Shown piece by piece: positions 1 to 7,586 of a DNA stretch of 64,000 nucleotides (its first letter is position 1; the number at the start of each line of letters is the position of its first letter). The stretch is from PALSA-612 sp963791225. Its GTDB lineage: Bacteria; Actinomycetota; Thermoleophilia; Gaiellales; Gaiellaceae. A program made the position numbers and the translations under genes. The notes under the pieces are model-generated. The model made no database searches and was not told the origin of the DNA. It was given only the letters and a program-made list of their open reading frames with translations. The stretch lies in assembly GCA_963791225.1 (NCBI GenBank), contig CAWBRV010000003.1:930001-994000 (forward strand). The letters run 5' to 3'.

Positions 1-816
1 CTGCTCGGAGAGCTGCTCGACGAACGTGAGCGCGCCGGCGGTGTCGTGGTCGATGACGAGGTCGCAGAGCTGGAACAGCGATTCCTCGTCGACGGCGCCG
101 AGTAGCTGCAGCACCGACTGGACGGTCAGCTCGCCGCCTGTCGCCGCCGCGAGCTGGTCGAGCATCGACACGGCGTCGCGGAAGCTCCCCTTGGCCGCGC
201 GGGCGATCTGCGACAGCGCCGCCTCGGGGGCCTGGAAGCCCTCGCCGTCCGCCACCAGCCGCAGCACCTTGACGAGATCCTCGAAGCGCGGCCGCGCGAA
301 CGAGAACGTCTGGCAGCGCGAGCGGACGGTCGGGATCACCTTGTCGAGCGCCGTCGTGCAGAACACGAACAGGAGATGCGGCGGCGGCTCCTCGATCAGC
401 TTCAGCAGCGCGTTCCAGGCGGCGTCCGTGAGCTGGTGCGCCTCGTCGAGGATGTAGACCTTGTAGCGGCCCTCGACCGGCTGCAGGACGACACGCTCGC
501 GGATCTCACGGATGTCGTCGATGCCGCGCTGCGAGGCCGCGTCCATCTCGACCACGTCGAGCGACACGCCGTTGGAGATCGCGACACACGCGTGACAGGT
601 GTTGTCGGGCGTCGTCGTCGGCCCCTGGACGCAGTTGACGCTCTTCGCGAGGATGCGCGCCATCGACGTCTTGCCGGTGCCGCGCGGGCCGGCGAAGAGA
701 TACGCCTGGCGGAGCTGGTCCTGGGAGATCGCGTTCCGCAGGGTCCGCACCACCGGCTCCTGGCCGACGACGTCGTCGAAGGTCTGCGGGCGATACTTAC
801 GGTAGAGCGCCGCCAC
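1..816 (-). CDS. dnaX: DNA polymerase III subunit gamma/tau, N-terminal part
   Basis: AAA+ ATPase of the clamp loader, which opens and loads the beta sliding clamp during replication. The frame starts at a GTG at 816-814 and leaves the window, giving the first 272 residues. Visible in order: LYRKYRP near the N-terminus, Walker A GPRGTGKTS (residues 43-51), a zinc loop, Walker B DEAH, sensor 1 FCTT and the SRC arginine finger. In the zinc loop the first, third and fourth cysteines of the usual C-x8-C-x2-C-x2-C pattern are present, but the second is Asp. The SRP RNA gene lies upstream on the same strand, a common ffs-dnaX pairing, here with a metallo-hydrolase gene between them on the other strand. 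Identification is certain; the C-terminal domains lie outside the window. Confidence 0.97.
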   Translation of the reverse strand, partial: MAALYRKYRPQTFDDVVGQEPVVRTLRNAISQDQLRQAYLFAGPRGTGKTSMARILAKSVNCVQGPTTTPDNTCHACVAISNGVSLDVVEMDAASQRGIDDIREIRERVVLQPVEGRYKVYILDEAHQLTDAAWNALLKLIEEPPPHLLFVFCTTALDKVIPTVRSRCQTFSFARPRFEDLVKVLRLVADGEGFQAPEAALSQIARAAKGSFRDAVSMLDQLAAATGGELTVQSVLQLLGAVDEESLFQLCDLVIDHDTAGALTFVEQLSEQ

Positions 817-864
817 GGGTCGATTCAAGCAGATCGGCCGCGCCTGGCTGTTAGCGTCCCCTGG

Positions 865-1632
865 GTGGAGGCCGGCGGCTGGCTGATCGAGTTGATCGAC
901 GTTGCGACGGTGCCGATCGCCGCCGAGGACCTCGGGCCACCGGGCGAATTCGAGGGGACGCTCCGTCCTCCCGTGAACGTGCTCCTGCTCCACGGGCACG
1001 GTCGGACGGTCCTGGTCGACGCTGGGCCGGGTCCGCTCCTTCCGATCTGGCCGGACTCGACGGGCGCCGATCTCGATCAGATCCTCACCGCGCACGACGC
1101 CGAGCCGGACCTCCTGATCGCCACGCATCTCGACTGGGACCACTGTGGCGGCTTCGTCGCCGGCACCTGGCCCGACGGACTCGTCCCAGCGTTCGCGGGC
1201 CGGCCCGTCCTGATGCCTGCGGATGCGGTCGAGGAGGCCCGGACCAAGGGCGACCCCGCGCACCCTCCGGCCCGGGTCGTCGCTGCGCTGGACGCCGCCG
1301 GCCTGGCCCAGGAGTACCGCGACGGAGACGAGCCCGCGCCGGGTCTCAGGCTTCGCTCGGCGCCGGGCCACCGAACCGGCCATTCGATCCTCGAGGTCGG
1401 CGACACGTTCGTCCACGCCGCCGACGTCTTCCACCTGCCCCCGCACGTCGAGCATCCCGAGTGGGACACCGCCTTCGATTCCGATCCCGAGCTTGGCCTC
1501 GAGACCCGCCGGGCGCTGCTGGCCGAGCTCGCCGACCGGGGCGCGACGGTCGTCGTCAGCCACATGGACTCTCCAGGCCGGATCAGGCGCGAGGCGGGCG
1601 GCTTCCGCTGGGAGGCGATCTCACTGCAGTAG
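865..1632 (+). CDS. metallo-beta-lactamase fold hydrolase, HxDxDH variant
   Basis: A 255-residue hydrolase of the lactonase/glyoxalase II-like branch of the metallo-beta-lactamase superfamily. The metal motif at residues 88-93 reads HLDWDH, so the second His of the usual HxHxDH is Asp. Later ligand motifs are present: PGHRTGH, AADVFH and VVSHMD near the end. The frame is open far upstream, across dnaX on the other strand. I chose GTG 865 because the family fold begins just after it (a TTG at 892 is possible) and because dnaX starts divergently at 816, leaving about 48 bp for two promoters. No clear Shine-Dalgarno is seen. Substrate unknown; quorum-lactone or thioester hydrolysis would be guesses. 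Confidence 0.82.
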   Translation: MEAGGWLIELIDVATVPIAAEDLGPPGEFEGTLRPPVNVLLLHGHGRTVLVDAGPGPLLPIWPDSTGADLDQILTAHDAEPDLLIATHLDWDHCGGFVAGTWPDGLVPAFAGRPVLMPADAVEEARTKGDPAHPPARVVAALDAAGLAQEYRDGDEPAPGLRLRSAPGHRTGHSILEVGDTFVHAADVFHLPPHVEHPEWDTAFDSDPELGLETRRALLAELADRGATVVVSHMDSPGRIRREAGGFRWEAISLQ

Positions 1633-1693
1633 CCCGGTCGCGCGGCTCGCCGTCGAGGCGAATCGCTCGGGCGGCGCCTGCGCTGCGGGCTCG

Positions 1694-1790
1694 GGTCAGG
1701 CGGTTCCGCGGCACCTGGGGGACACTCCTTAGCGCTGCTTCCTTCCGGATCTGACGCGGTTCGAAGGCTCCCAGTGCGCGGGACCTGACC
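1694..1790 (-). ncRNA. ffs: signal recognition particle 4.5S-type RNA
   Basis: The minus strand carries the conserved SRP domain IV signature TCCGGAAGGAAGCAGC, followed by a CCAGGTGCCGCGG stretch. Its ends GGTCAGG and CCTGACC pair, closing a hairpin of about 97 nt. This is the small bacterial SRP RNA that binds Ffh to target nascent membrane proteins. Ends are estimated from the terminal pairing. It lies upstream of dnaX in the same direction, as in many Gram-positive genomes. Confidence 0.92.
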
Positions 1791-1911
1791 GTCAACGCCC
1801 GCGTCGCGGGCCCAGGCCCCGTTCGATTCCGCCCCTCGGGCGGTGTTCGGTCCCGCTGTAGCGGGTTGCGGGTTCAGGGAACCGCTAGCTCCCCACCTAG
1901 CGCGACCGGGC

Positions 1912-2586
1912 ATGACGAGTGTAACCGCGATACAGTCGCGGGCGGTGGAGCTCGAGCACGACGATCCGTATGTCCTCAAGGGCTACGGGCAGGGCCGGAT
2001 CGAGCCCGGCGAGCGGCCGGCCGTGCTCGTCGTCGACCTCCAGTACCTGCACACCGACCACGCGTCGCCGCTGGCGCGCGCGCCGCTGATCGACCGCGCG
2101 GTCGAGTCGACGGCAGGCGTTCTCGCGGCAGCCCGTGAGGCCGGCGTCCCCGTCTTCCACACCGTGGTCTGCTGGGACGGCGAGATCGAGCTCGGGCGGT
2201 GGGTGCACAAGCTGCCCTTCCTCGTCGAGTGCACGCCGGACTCGCACTGGGCCCAGGTGGACGAGCGCCTCTGGTGCGACGGCGACCTGCTGTTGCCGAA
2301 GAAGCGGCCCTCGTTCTTCCACGGGACGCCGCTCCACTCGCTCCTGACCTTCGCCGGCTGCGACACCGTGATCGTCACCGGCGCGACCACGTCCGGCTGC
2401 ATCCGGGCGACGATCGTCGACGCGTTCTCGAACAACTTCCGCACCATCGTCCCCGAGGACTGCGTCGGCGACCACGAGCGCGGCCCGCACGAGGCCAACC
2501 TCCGCGACGTCCACCGCCGCTACGCCGAGGTGACGACCTCCGCCGAGGTGCTCGCCTATCTCGCCGAGCTCGCCGTTCCGGCCTGA
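1912..2586 (+). CDS. isochorismatase-like cysteine hydrolase
   Basis: A 224-residue amidohydrolase of the isochorismatase / N-carbamoylsarcosine amidase superfamily. The catalytic triad is visible: Asp42 in VVDLQY, Lys131 in KKRPSFFHGT and Cys163 in TTSGCIR. The family cleaves amide or carbamoyl bonds through a thioester on the Cys. ATG 1912 starts a protein of family length; the open frame further upstream overlaps the SRP RNA side and is unlikely. It ends 15 bp before the flavoprotein gene, which has its own GAGGA ribosome site, so the two probably form an operon. The pair suggests degradation of a small nitrogenous compound (amide plus methylated amine or unsaturated acid), an inference from context only. 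Confidence 0.85.
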   Translation: MTSVTAIQSRAVELEHDDPYVLKGYGQGRIEPGERPAVLVVDLQYLHTDHASPLARAPLIDRAVESTAGVLAAAREAGVPVFHTVVCWDGEIELGRWVHKLPFLVECTPDSHWAQVDERLWCDGDLLLPKKRPSFFHGTPLHSLLTFAGCDTVIVTGATTSGCIRATIVDAFSNNFRTIVPEDCVGDHERGPHEANLRDVHRRYAEVTTSAEVLAYLAELAVPA

Positions 2587-2601
2587 CACCGAGGAGCCGC
2601 G

Positions 2602-4650
2602 ATGACCGCGTATCCGCACCTCTTCAGCCCGCTGCAGATCGGGAACGTGACCGTTCGCAACCGGATCATGCAGACCGCCCACGTCAAGCTCTTTGCCCAG
2701 GGCTCGGTCGACTCGCAGCGGAACGTCGAGTACCAGGCCGCCAGGGCGCGAGGAGGAGCAGGCCTGCTGATCACGGGCAACCGCGTCGTCCACCCGACTT
2801 CGACGACCGGCTTCCCTCGCGTCGCCTGGGCGTACCGGCCCGACGCGCTCGACGCCGACCGACGCCTCACCGACGCCGTCCACGAGCACGGCGCCGTGAT
2901 CTTTGCGCAGCTCAACCACTTCGGCCTGAACGCGACGAGCGACTCTGCCGACGACTACCGCGTCCTGTGGGGGCCGTCCGCGGTCAAGTCGCCCGCCTAC
3001 GGGGAGACGCCGAAGGCGATGGAGCACGAGGACATCCGCGAGGTGGTCGAGTGGTGGGCCCGTTCCGCAGAAGCGTCGCGCGAAGGCGGCTTCGACGGCA
3101 CCGAGGTGCACATCTCGCACAGCTACCTCCTCCACCAGTTCCTGTCGCCGCTCTACAACAAGCGCGAGGACGAGTACGGCGGCTCGTTCGATAACCGGCT
3201 CCGCTTCGCGCGTGAGGTGATCGAGGAGGTGCGCCGTCGGACCGGCAACGATTGGGTCGTCGGTGTGCGGATCAGCCTCAGCGACTTCATTCCGGGCGCC
3301 CTCGACATCGACGACGCCGTCCGCGTCGCGCAGGCGCTCGAGGCCGACGGGCGGATCGACTACGTCAACGTCACGGCGGCCGGCTACCACAACATCTTCC
3401 GCGCGATCGAGCCCTCCGACGAGCCGGACGGCTACCTCGTCGACCTGACCGCGCAGGTGAAGGCCGCGGTCGGGCTGCCCGTGTTCACGGTCGGCGGGAT
3501 CAAGGATGCGGCGCTCGCCGAGGAGATCCTGGCCACGGGGAAGGCGGACATGATCGCGATGACCAGGGCGCAGATCGCCGACCCCGAGTTCGCGAACAAG
3601 GTGCAAGCAGGCCGTGAGGACGAGGTCAACCACTGCATCCGCGGCAACCAGGGCTGCATCGGACGGGTCTTCAAGGGGATGCCGATCGCCTGCACGGTCA
3701 ATCCGTCCGCCGGCCGCGAGGGGCGCCTGGGGGCGCTCGCTCCGGCCGAGCATCCGGTGCACTGGCTCGTCGCCGGGGGCGGCCCGGCCGGGATGAAGGC
3801 GGCCGTCACGCTGGCGCGGCGCGGACACCGTGTGACGCTCGTCGAGCGCGAGCCCGAGCTCGGCGGGCAGGTCAACCTGATCCTGCGGACACCCGGCCGC
3901 GACGAGTTCGGCTGGATCACCCGCGACCTCGGAACGCAGCTCGGAAAGCACGGCGTCGACGTCCGGCTCGCGACGGAGGCGACGACCGAGCTGGTTCGCG
4001 AGCTCACGCCCGACGGCGTGATCGTCGCCACCGGCGCCGACCCGTCGCGGACAGGTTTCTCCAGCGTCAATCCGCTCGCCGACCGGCTTCCCGGCGTCGA
4101 GCAGGAGAACGTGCTGACGGTGTGGGACGTGCTGCTCGAGGCACGTCCGGTCGGGAAGTGTGTGGTCGTCCTCGACGACGACGGGAGTCGCTACGCGGCC
4201 GGTGTCACGGAGGTGCTGCTCGATCGCGGCTCCGACGTCGAGCTCGTCTCCCGCTGGCCGGCGCTCTTCCCCGGGATCATGACCACGCTCGACATGCCCC
4301 ATGTCTACGGTCGTCTGCTTGGCAAGGGGCTCGCCTATCGGCTCAACTCCTGGGCCCTGGCCGTCGACGGCGCCACAGTGACGATCTTCAACCTGTACAC
4401 GGGCGCGCAGGACGCGCTGGAGGGTGTCGACACCGTGGTGCTCGCGACGGGCCCGAAGGCGAGCGACGACCTCTACTTCGCGCTCAAGGGCGAGGTCGAG
4501 AACCTGCACCGGATCGGCGATTGTCTCGCCCCGCGCAAGCTCGACCACGCGATCTACGAGGGTGAGCTCGCAGGCCGTGAACTGTGGTCGCCCGAGGAGC
4601 GCTACATCTACGAGGGCGAGCTGGAACGGGCAGAGGTCGGCGTCGCCTAG
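2602..4650 (+). CDS. OYE-family NADH:flavin oxidoreductase with C-terminal FAD/NAD domain
   Basis: A 682-residue two-part flavoprotein of the 2,4-dienoyl-CoA reductase / trimethylamine dehydrogenase type. Residues 1-340 form the FMN TIM barrel, including HISHSYLLHQFLSP and the NKREDEYGGS motif. Then comes the iron-sulfur segment, and from about residue 385 an FAD-binding Rossmann domain with VAGGGPAGMKAA. The family uses FMN, one 4Fe-4S cluster and FAD. Here the cluster motif C-x2-C-x3-C-x11-C has Cys345, Gly348, Cys352 and Cys364, so one of four ligands is missing (GGC where TGC is expected). GAGGA precedes ATG 2602. It is probably co-transcribed with the cysteine hydrolase. Demethylase, enoate reductase and dienoyl-CoA reductase roles cannot be separated by sight. 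Confidence 0.88.
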   Translation: MTAYPHLFSPLQIGNVTVRNRIMQTAHVKLFAQGSVDSQRNVEYQAARARGGAGLLITGNRVVHPTSTTGFPRVAWAYRPDALDADRRLTDAVHEHGAVIFAQLNHFGLNATSDSADDYRVLWGPSAVKSPAYGETPKAMEHEDIREVVEWWARSAEASREGGFDGTEVHISHSYLLHQFLSPLYNKREDEYGGSFDNRLRFAREVIEEVRRRTGNDWVVGVRISLSDFIPGALDIDDAVRVAQALEADGRIDYVNVTAAGYHNIFRAIEPSDEPDGYLVDLTAQVKAAVGLPVFTVGGIKDAALAEEILATGKADMIAMTRAQIADPEFANKVQAGREDEVNHCIRGNQGCIGRVFKGMPIACTVNPSAGREGRLGALAPAEHPVHWLVAGGGPAGMKAAVTLARRGHRVTLVEREPELGGQVNLILRTPGRDEFGWITRDLGTQLGKHGVDVRLATEATTELVRELTPDGVIVATGADPSRTGFSSVNPLADRLPGVEQENVLTVWDVLLEARPVGKCVVVLDDDGSRYAAGVTEVLLDRGSDVELVSRWPALFPGIMTTLDMPHVYGRLLGKGLAYRLNSWALAVDGATVTIFNLYTGAQDALEGVDTVVLATGPKASDDLYFALKGEVENLHRIGDCLAPRKLDHAIYEGELAGRELWSPEERYIYEGELERAEVGVA

Positions 4651-4670
4651 CCGCTAAGGTCTGAGCGCCG

Positions 4671-4742
4671 GGGCGCGTAGCTCAGCGGGAGAGCGCCCGC
4701 TTCACACGCGGGAGGTCGCTGGTTCGATCCCAGCCGCGCCCA
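4671..4742 (+). tRNA. tRNA-Val (anticodon CAC)
   Basis: A 72-nt cloverleaf: acceptor GGGCGCG pairs with CGCGCCC, D arm GCTC/GAGC, anticodon stem CCCGC/GCGGG with loop TTCACAC giving anticodon CAC, and T arm GCTGG/CCAGC with TTCGATC. CCA is not encoded. The 3' half is duplicated at 17,965-18,014, so this gene is the attachment site of the genomic island to its right and was rebuilt by integration. Confidence 0.96.
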
Positions 4743-4761
4743 TCGCTCAACCAAGCCGTTT
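4693..4761 (+). repeat. attL-side direct repeat (tRNA 3' half plus 19 bp)
   Basis: This 69-bp stretch recurs at 17,965-18,033 with a single mismatch (C at 4748, T at 18,020). It begins inside the tRNA D-arm/anticodon stem and continues past the tRNA end. Weaker similarity continues downstream to GAATGGTGAGTGAAATGG at 4791, which also follows the other copies. This is the pattern left by tyrosine-recombinase insertion into a tRNA gene. Confidence 0.9.
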
Positions 4762-5075
4762 CTCGCCTTTCGGCCACGTCTGCAGGAGCCGAATGGTGAG
4801 TGAAATGGTGAGTACAGCCGGCACCTGAGCACAGAAGAGCAAGTTAGAGCGCAGAGCTGGGCCGAGGATTCATCCCGATTCCCAATTCACTCGGAGCCTG
4901 AGTTGGATCGCGACAGTCGAAAGCGGTCATCCGCCGGCGAGCCCGTCGCAGCGGCTGTCGAGCGCACACGTGGCGACACCGCGGCTCGTGGCGGCCAAGC
5001 CGGCCCCGGACGCGCCGCACCCGGCATCGGGATTCGACCCGGGACAGGGTTGGCGGCGGGGGCATACTCGTTGAC
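4743..5075. other. gene-free left end of the island
   Basis: About 330 bases with no credible gene. They hold the tail of the attachment repeat and, at 4791-4816, two spaced copies of ATGGTGAGT, a motif shared with the other two attachment-like sites (arm-type recombinase site is a guess). The rest shows no strong promoter, hairpin or family similarity that I can see. Confidence 0.5.
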
Positions 5076-5474
5076 ATGGCGGCCGGACGGTGGGAACAGA
5101 AGTTCACAGGCGACGACTACGACCTCTACCTCGCCAACGAGGCGGGCGTCGGCGTGCGGGCCCTGGCCGACCAGTACGGGATCTCGAAGTCGGTGGTCGC
5201 CGCGCGGGTCGCCCGGGTCAGGAAGCGGCTCGACGGGGAAACGCCGAGACGGCGGCGGAGCGCGGCGGCCGGCGACCCTACGCCGGTCGCGGATCGGGCC
5301 CGTGAGCAGGATTCACCTTCGCCGCCTGCTCATGAAGAGCTCGTGCCGGCGCTAGAGCGCGCGTACACCTACTCCGACTGGCTCGACGACCGCGACTACG
5401 CCGCCGGCCGAATCTCGGCGCGCGAGCTGGCGCGTCGCAGGGCGCCTCGAGCGATGCGGGCCGTCCGACTCTGA
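5076..5474 (+). CDS. small helix-turn-helix protein
   Basis: A 132-residue protein with a helix-turn-helix-like N-terminus (residues 15-50: LYLANEAGVGVRALADQYG then SKSVVAARVARVRKRL), resembling sigma region 4 or a resolvase-type DNA-binding helix pair. A low-complexity Arg/Ala/Pro middle follows. The C-terminal stretch EELVPALERAYTYSDWLDD has no family I recognise. It is the only gene between the intact tRNA and the decayed internal attachment copy. It may be a DNA-binding cargo gene or a recombination accessory factor; the function is not shown. Confidence 0.55.
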   Translation: MAAGRWEQKFTGDDYDLYLANEAGVGVRALADQYGISKSVVAARVARVRKRLDGETPRRRRSAAAGDPTPVADRAREQDSPSPPAHEELVPALERAYTYSDWLDDRDYAAGRISARELARRRAPRAMRAVRL

Positions 5475-5499
5475 CGCCAGCTTCCGGGGTCCTCACGCC

Positions 5500-5590
5500 T
5501 CCTACACGGGAGGTCGTTGGTCACCTTCTTGGCTCAACCATGCGGCTTCTGCCTTCCGCAGGCGGGTGAATGGTGAGTGAATTGGTGAGT
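5500..5590 (+). repeat. decayed third attachment-like copy
   Basis: The stretch CACGGGAGGTCGTTGG matches the tRNA 3' region (CACGCGGGAGGTCGCTGG) with one gap and one change. CTCAACCATGCGG then matches CTCAACCAAGCCG, and GAATGGTGAGTGAATTGG at 5568 matches the tail of the other two copies. Order and spacing follow copy 1, but the T arm and acceptor 3' end are lost. It probably marks the junction between two successive insertions at this tRNA. Confidence 0.65.
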
Positions 5591-5632
5591 TTCGACCCGA
5601 TTTTGGGCCGGATTTGCCCTCAGCGGGCTTGG

Positions 5633-6445
5633 TTAGATGTCGTCGGGGAGCGGCTTGCGGGTGGGCGCTTCGCCTGAGGAAGGGGTGGGGCGGCGGGGCT
5701 CGCGGACCCCGGCGCCTCCTTCTGGCTCGGGTGGTGGTTCGTCGGGTGGTCGTCGTTGTCGTTTGAAGATGAGCTTGCCGGCGAGGGTGGCGATGAGTTC
5801 CCAGCCTTCGCTGCCGAGCTCGTTCAGCCGGTCTGTGTCGGGTTCGCCTTCTTCGGTCCAGTACTCCCATCGTTTGAGCGCGTAGCGTCTCCACCGCCGG
5901 CGCGGGCCGCGCCAGCGGGCTGATTCGAGAGCATGGGGTGGTGGTGGGTCGGCGATTGCGATCTGTGCTTTGCCGGCGATCTTGGCTTGGTGGAGGGCAA
6001 GGTCGACGCGGCTGACCAGGGTGGTCGCGTCCTCGTCGGGGTCGAACTCGCCGATGCCGCAGGAGAGGCTGATCTGCCCTGCGTACTCGTACGGCTTGCC
6101 GGCAAGTTCGTCCTGACAGCGGACCCAGAACTGGTTCGCGTCCTCGAGCCCCGACTCGGGCAGGATCACTGCGAACTCGTCACCACCGATGCGGCAGGCG
6201 ATGTCGGAGGCGCGGACGAGACCACGCAGCCTGCCGGCGAGCGCGGCCAGGATGGCGTCGCCGGGAGCGTGGCCGTGCTGGTCGTTGATCTGTTTGAAGT
6301 CGTCGATGTCGAAGACGATCAGCACCAGCGGGTGCCGATGGCGGCGGGCGCGGGCGAGCTCGCGTGCCAGCGCGTCCCGGAAGAAGCGGTGGTTGTAGAG
6401 GCCGGTCAGCGCGTCTCGGTCAATCGGCTCACTCATCAGCCACAT
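5633..6445 (-). CDS. diguanylate cyclase domain fused to DUF4177-like domain
   Basis: A cytoplasmic protein of up to 270 residues. Residues 10-160 are a GGDEF domain that makes cyclic di-GMP from two GTP: DALTGLYNHRFF start, metal motif FDIDDFK, GGDEF at 87-91, and the inhibitory RxxD (R78-A-S-D81) exactly five residues before it. The catalytic motif is intact, so activity and product inhibition are expected. Residues 188-232 (KRWEYW, then RLNELGSEGWELI, then GKLIFKR) match the small DUF4177 fold. The tail is Pro-rich. There is no transmembrane or sensor domain at the N-terminus; the start is ATG 6445 or ATG 6436. The GGDEF-DUF4177 pairing is unusual, and DUF4177 could be the sensory or docking part. 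Confidence 0.85.
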   Translation of the reverse strand: MWLMSEPIDRDALTGLYNHRFFRDALARELARARRHRHPLVLIVFDIDDFKQINDQHGHAPGDAILAALAGRLRGLVRASDIACRIGGDEFAVILPESGLEDANQFWVRCQDELAGKPYEYAGQISLSCGIGEFDPDEDATTLVSRVDLALHQAKIAGKAQIAIADPPPPHALESARWRGPRRRWRRYALKRWEYWTEEGEPDTDRLNELGSEGWELIATLAGKLIFKRQRRPPDEPPPEPEGGAGVREPRRPTPSSGEAPTRKPLPDDI

Positions 6446-6482
6446 TGTTCCCGCGCCGCACCTTGCTGGAGAAGAGGCTTAG

Positions 6483-6731
6483 CTAGTAGACGCGGCCGGG
6501 AACGTGCTCGTCGCGGATCGCTTGTTGGTTGGCCTGTTCGCGCGTAACCAGGTTGGCGGCGACGGTCAGGCCGGCGATCAGGCCGTCGATGTAGGCGGCC
6601 CCGAGGAAGTCGTCGGCGGCGATGTCGTCCTTGACGCCTGCGTACGTTCCTAGTCGCCCGAACGCCTCATGTAGCTCCTGCTCGAGCTCGGCCTCGAGCG
6701 TGTCGAGCGGGTCGGTGAGCGAGGCGCTCAT
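6483..6731 (-). CDS. small hypothetical protein, second of a coupled pair
   Basis: An 82-residue acidic, probably helical protein (DTLEAELEQELHEAFGRLG near the N-terminus, then AAYIDGLIAGLTVAANLV). The central hydrophobic run is interrupted by charges, so it is probably not a membrane segment. The start ATG overlaps the stop of the upstream 73-residue gene by 4 bp, which indicates translational coupling. No family recognised. Two small coupled acidic genes in an island would fit an antitoxin-like or accessory regulator pair, but nothing in the sequence shows toxicity or binding. Confidence 0.6.
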   Translation of the reverse strand: MSASLTDPLDTLEAELEQELHEAFGRLGTYAGVKDDIAADDFLGAAYIDGLIAGLTVAANLVTREQANQQAIRDEHVPGRVY

Positions 6732-6949
6732 CGCTCCTCGCTTTCCGCGGCCACGAGGCCGGCCGCTGAGGCGAGTCGGCGTCCGAGTGCTGCCAGCTCC
6801 TGGTAAGTGGTGGCCGTGTCGGCCGTTCGGATCTGATCGAGGGCTTCTTGGACGTCTCGGCGCGCCAGCTCGACCAGCGCGGCCATGAAGCCGTCCCCGT
6901 CGCCCTCGGTTTGACGCGCGATTCGAAGTAGCTCGTCTTGTCGGTCCAT
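6728..6949 (-). CDS. small hypothetical protein, first of a coupled pair
   Basis: A 73-residue protein, largely helical by composition (LLRIARQTEGDGDGFMAAL, then ARRDVQEALDQIRTADTA). A good ribosome site, GGAGGGA, precedes ATG 6949 on the minus strand, and its TGA overlaps the next ATG. It sits between the GGDEF-DUF4177 gene and the excisionase/integrase module, transcribed away from the latter. No family recognised. The paired layout and good ribosome site make it a real gene despite its size. Confidence 0.6.
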   Translation of the reverse strand: MDRQDELLRIARQTEGDGDGFMAALVELARRDVQEALDQIRTADTATTYQELAALGRRLASAAGLVAAESEER

Positions 6950-7301
6950 CGCCGGTCCCTCCGTTTAGTCAGGGGCGGTCACATGAACGCTCTGCACGGC
7001 GCGGAAGTCCAGTGTCCGAACGAGGGAAATGCAGCTCCGCGGAGGAACCTGACGCCTTCCACGGCGGGAGCTTTCCAGTTGATGGAGCGTCGACGAAGCG
7101 AGCAGCGACCCGGCCGGCTTCAGCCGAAGATCCGCCGCGGAAGCCAGCCGGCTTCGAGCTATATTTTGTGTAGCGCGATAGGACCACGCCGAGCCTCAGG
7201 GCGGATTAAGAGGGCAGCGCCAGGCATCGCGGTCGAACTTCCTGGCCCGAGTCGCCTCCATACCGCGGCGTTAGGTCGCCGCTGATGCAGATGGAGGCGA
7301 T
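6950..7301. other. divergent intergenic region with AT-rich patch
   Basis: About 350 bases between the leftward small-gene pair and the rightward excisionase gene. It contains two copies of the palindrome-bearing GCCGGCTTC (near 7113 and 7148) and an AT-rich patch, CTATATTTTGTGTAG, near 7159. The patch stands out in this GC-rich DNA and could be a -10 region. No reading frame here is credible. It probably holds promoters and perhaps recombination-control sites for both directions. Confidence 0.4.
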
Positions 7302-7586
7302 GTGTCCACCTCACCGGGAAATCGATCGACCAACGCGGCTCTCGAGCTCACGGTCGTCCTCGCGCGGCAGGAGTTCGAGGCGCTTGCGGTGCGCGTCGCC
7401 GCACTGCTCGAAGAGCGCCGCGACGACGGCTTCGTCGCCGTGGATGGCGCCGCCGAGTTCCTCGACCTGTCACGGAAGGCTGTCTACGGGCTGGTCGAGC
7501 GCCATGGGCTTCCGCATCACCGTGCCGGCGGACGGCTTCTCTTCGACCGTCGGGAGCTGCGGCTCTGGGTGGAGGCCGGCTCGTGA
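7302..7586 (+). CDS. excisionase-family DNA-binding protein
   Basis: A 94-residue protein whose C-terminal half is a winged helix of the MerR/excisionase class: VDGAAEFLDLSRKAVYGLVE, then HGLPHHRAGGRLLFDRRELRLWVEA. Such proteins bind the arms of attachment sites and steer a tyrosine integrase toward excision, and they often lie just before the integrase, as here. The start is GTG 7302; the first 40 residues are a variable helical extension. A 42-codon overlapping frame and then the integrase follow with 4-11 bp overlaps, consistent with one transcript. Its integrase partner is broken, so it may now be orphaned. Confidence 0.8.
   Translation: MSTSPGNRSTNAALELTVVLARQEFEALAVRVAALLEERRDDGFVAVDGAAEFLDLSRKAVYGLVERHGLPHHRAGGRLLFDRRELRLWVEAGS

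Noticed and set aside
1897..4548. 883-codon minus-strand frame
   Set aside because: It is a shadow of the cysteine hydrolase and flavoprotein genes, whose motifs are clear on the plus strand; its translation is Arg/Asp/His-rich with no family.
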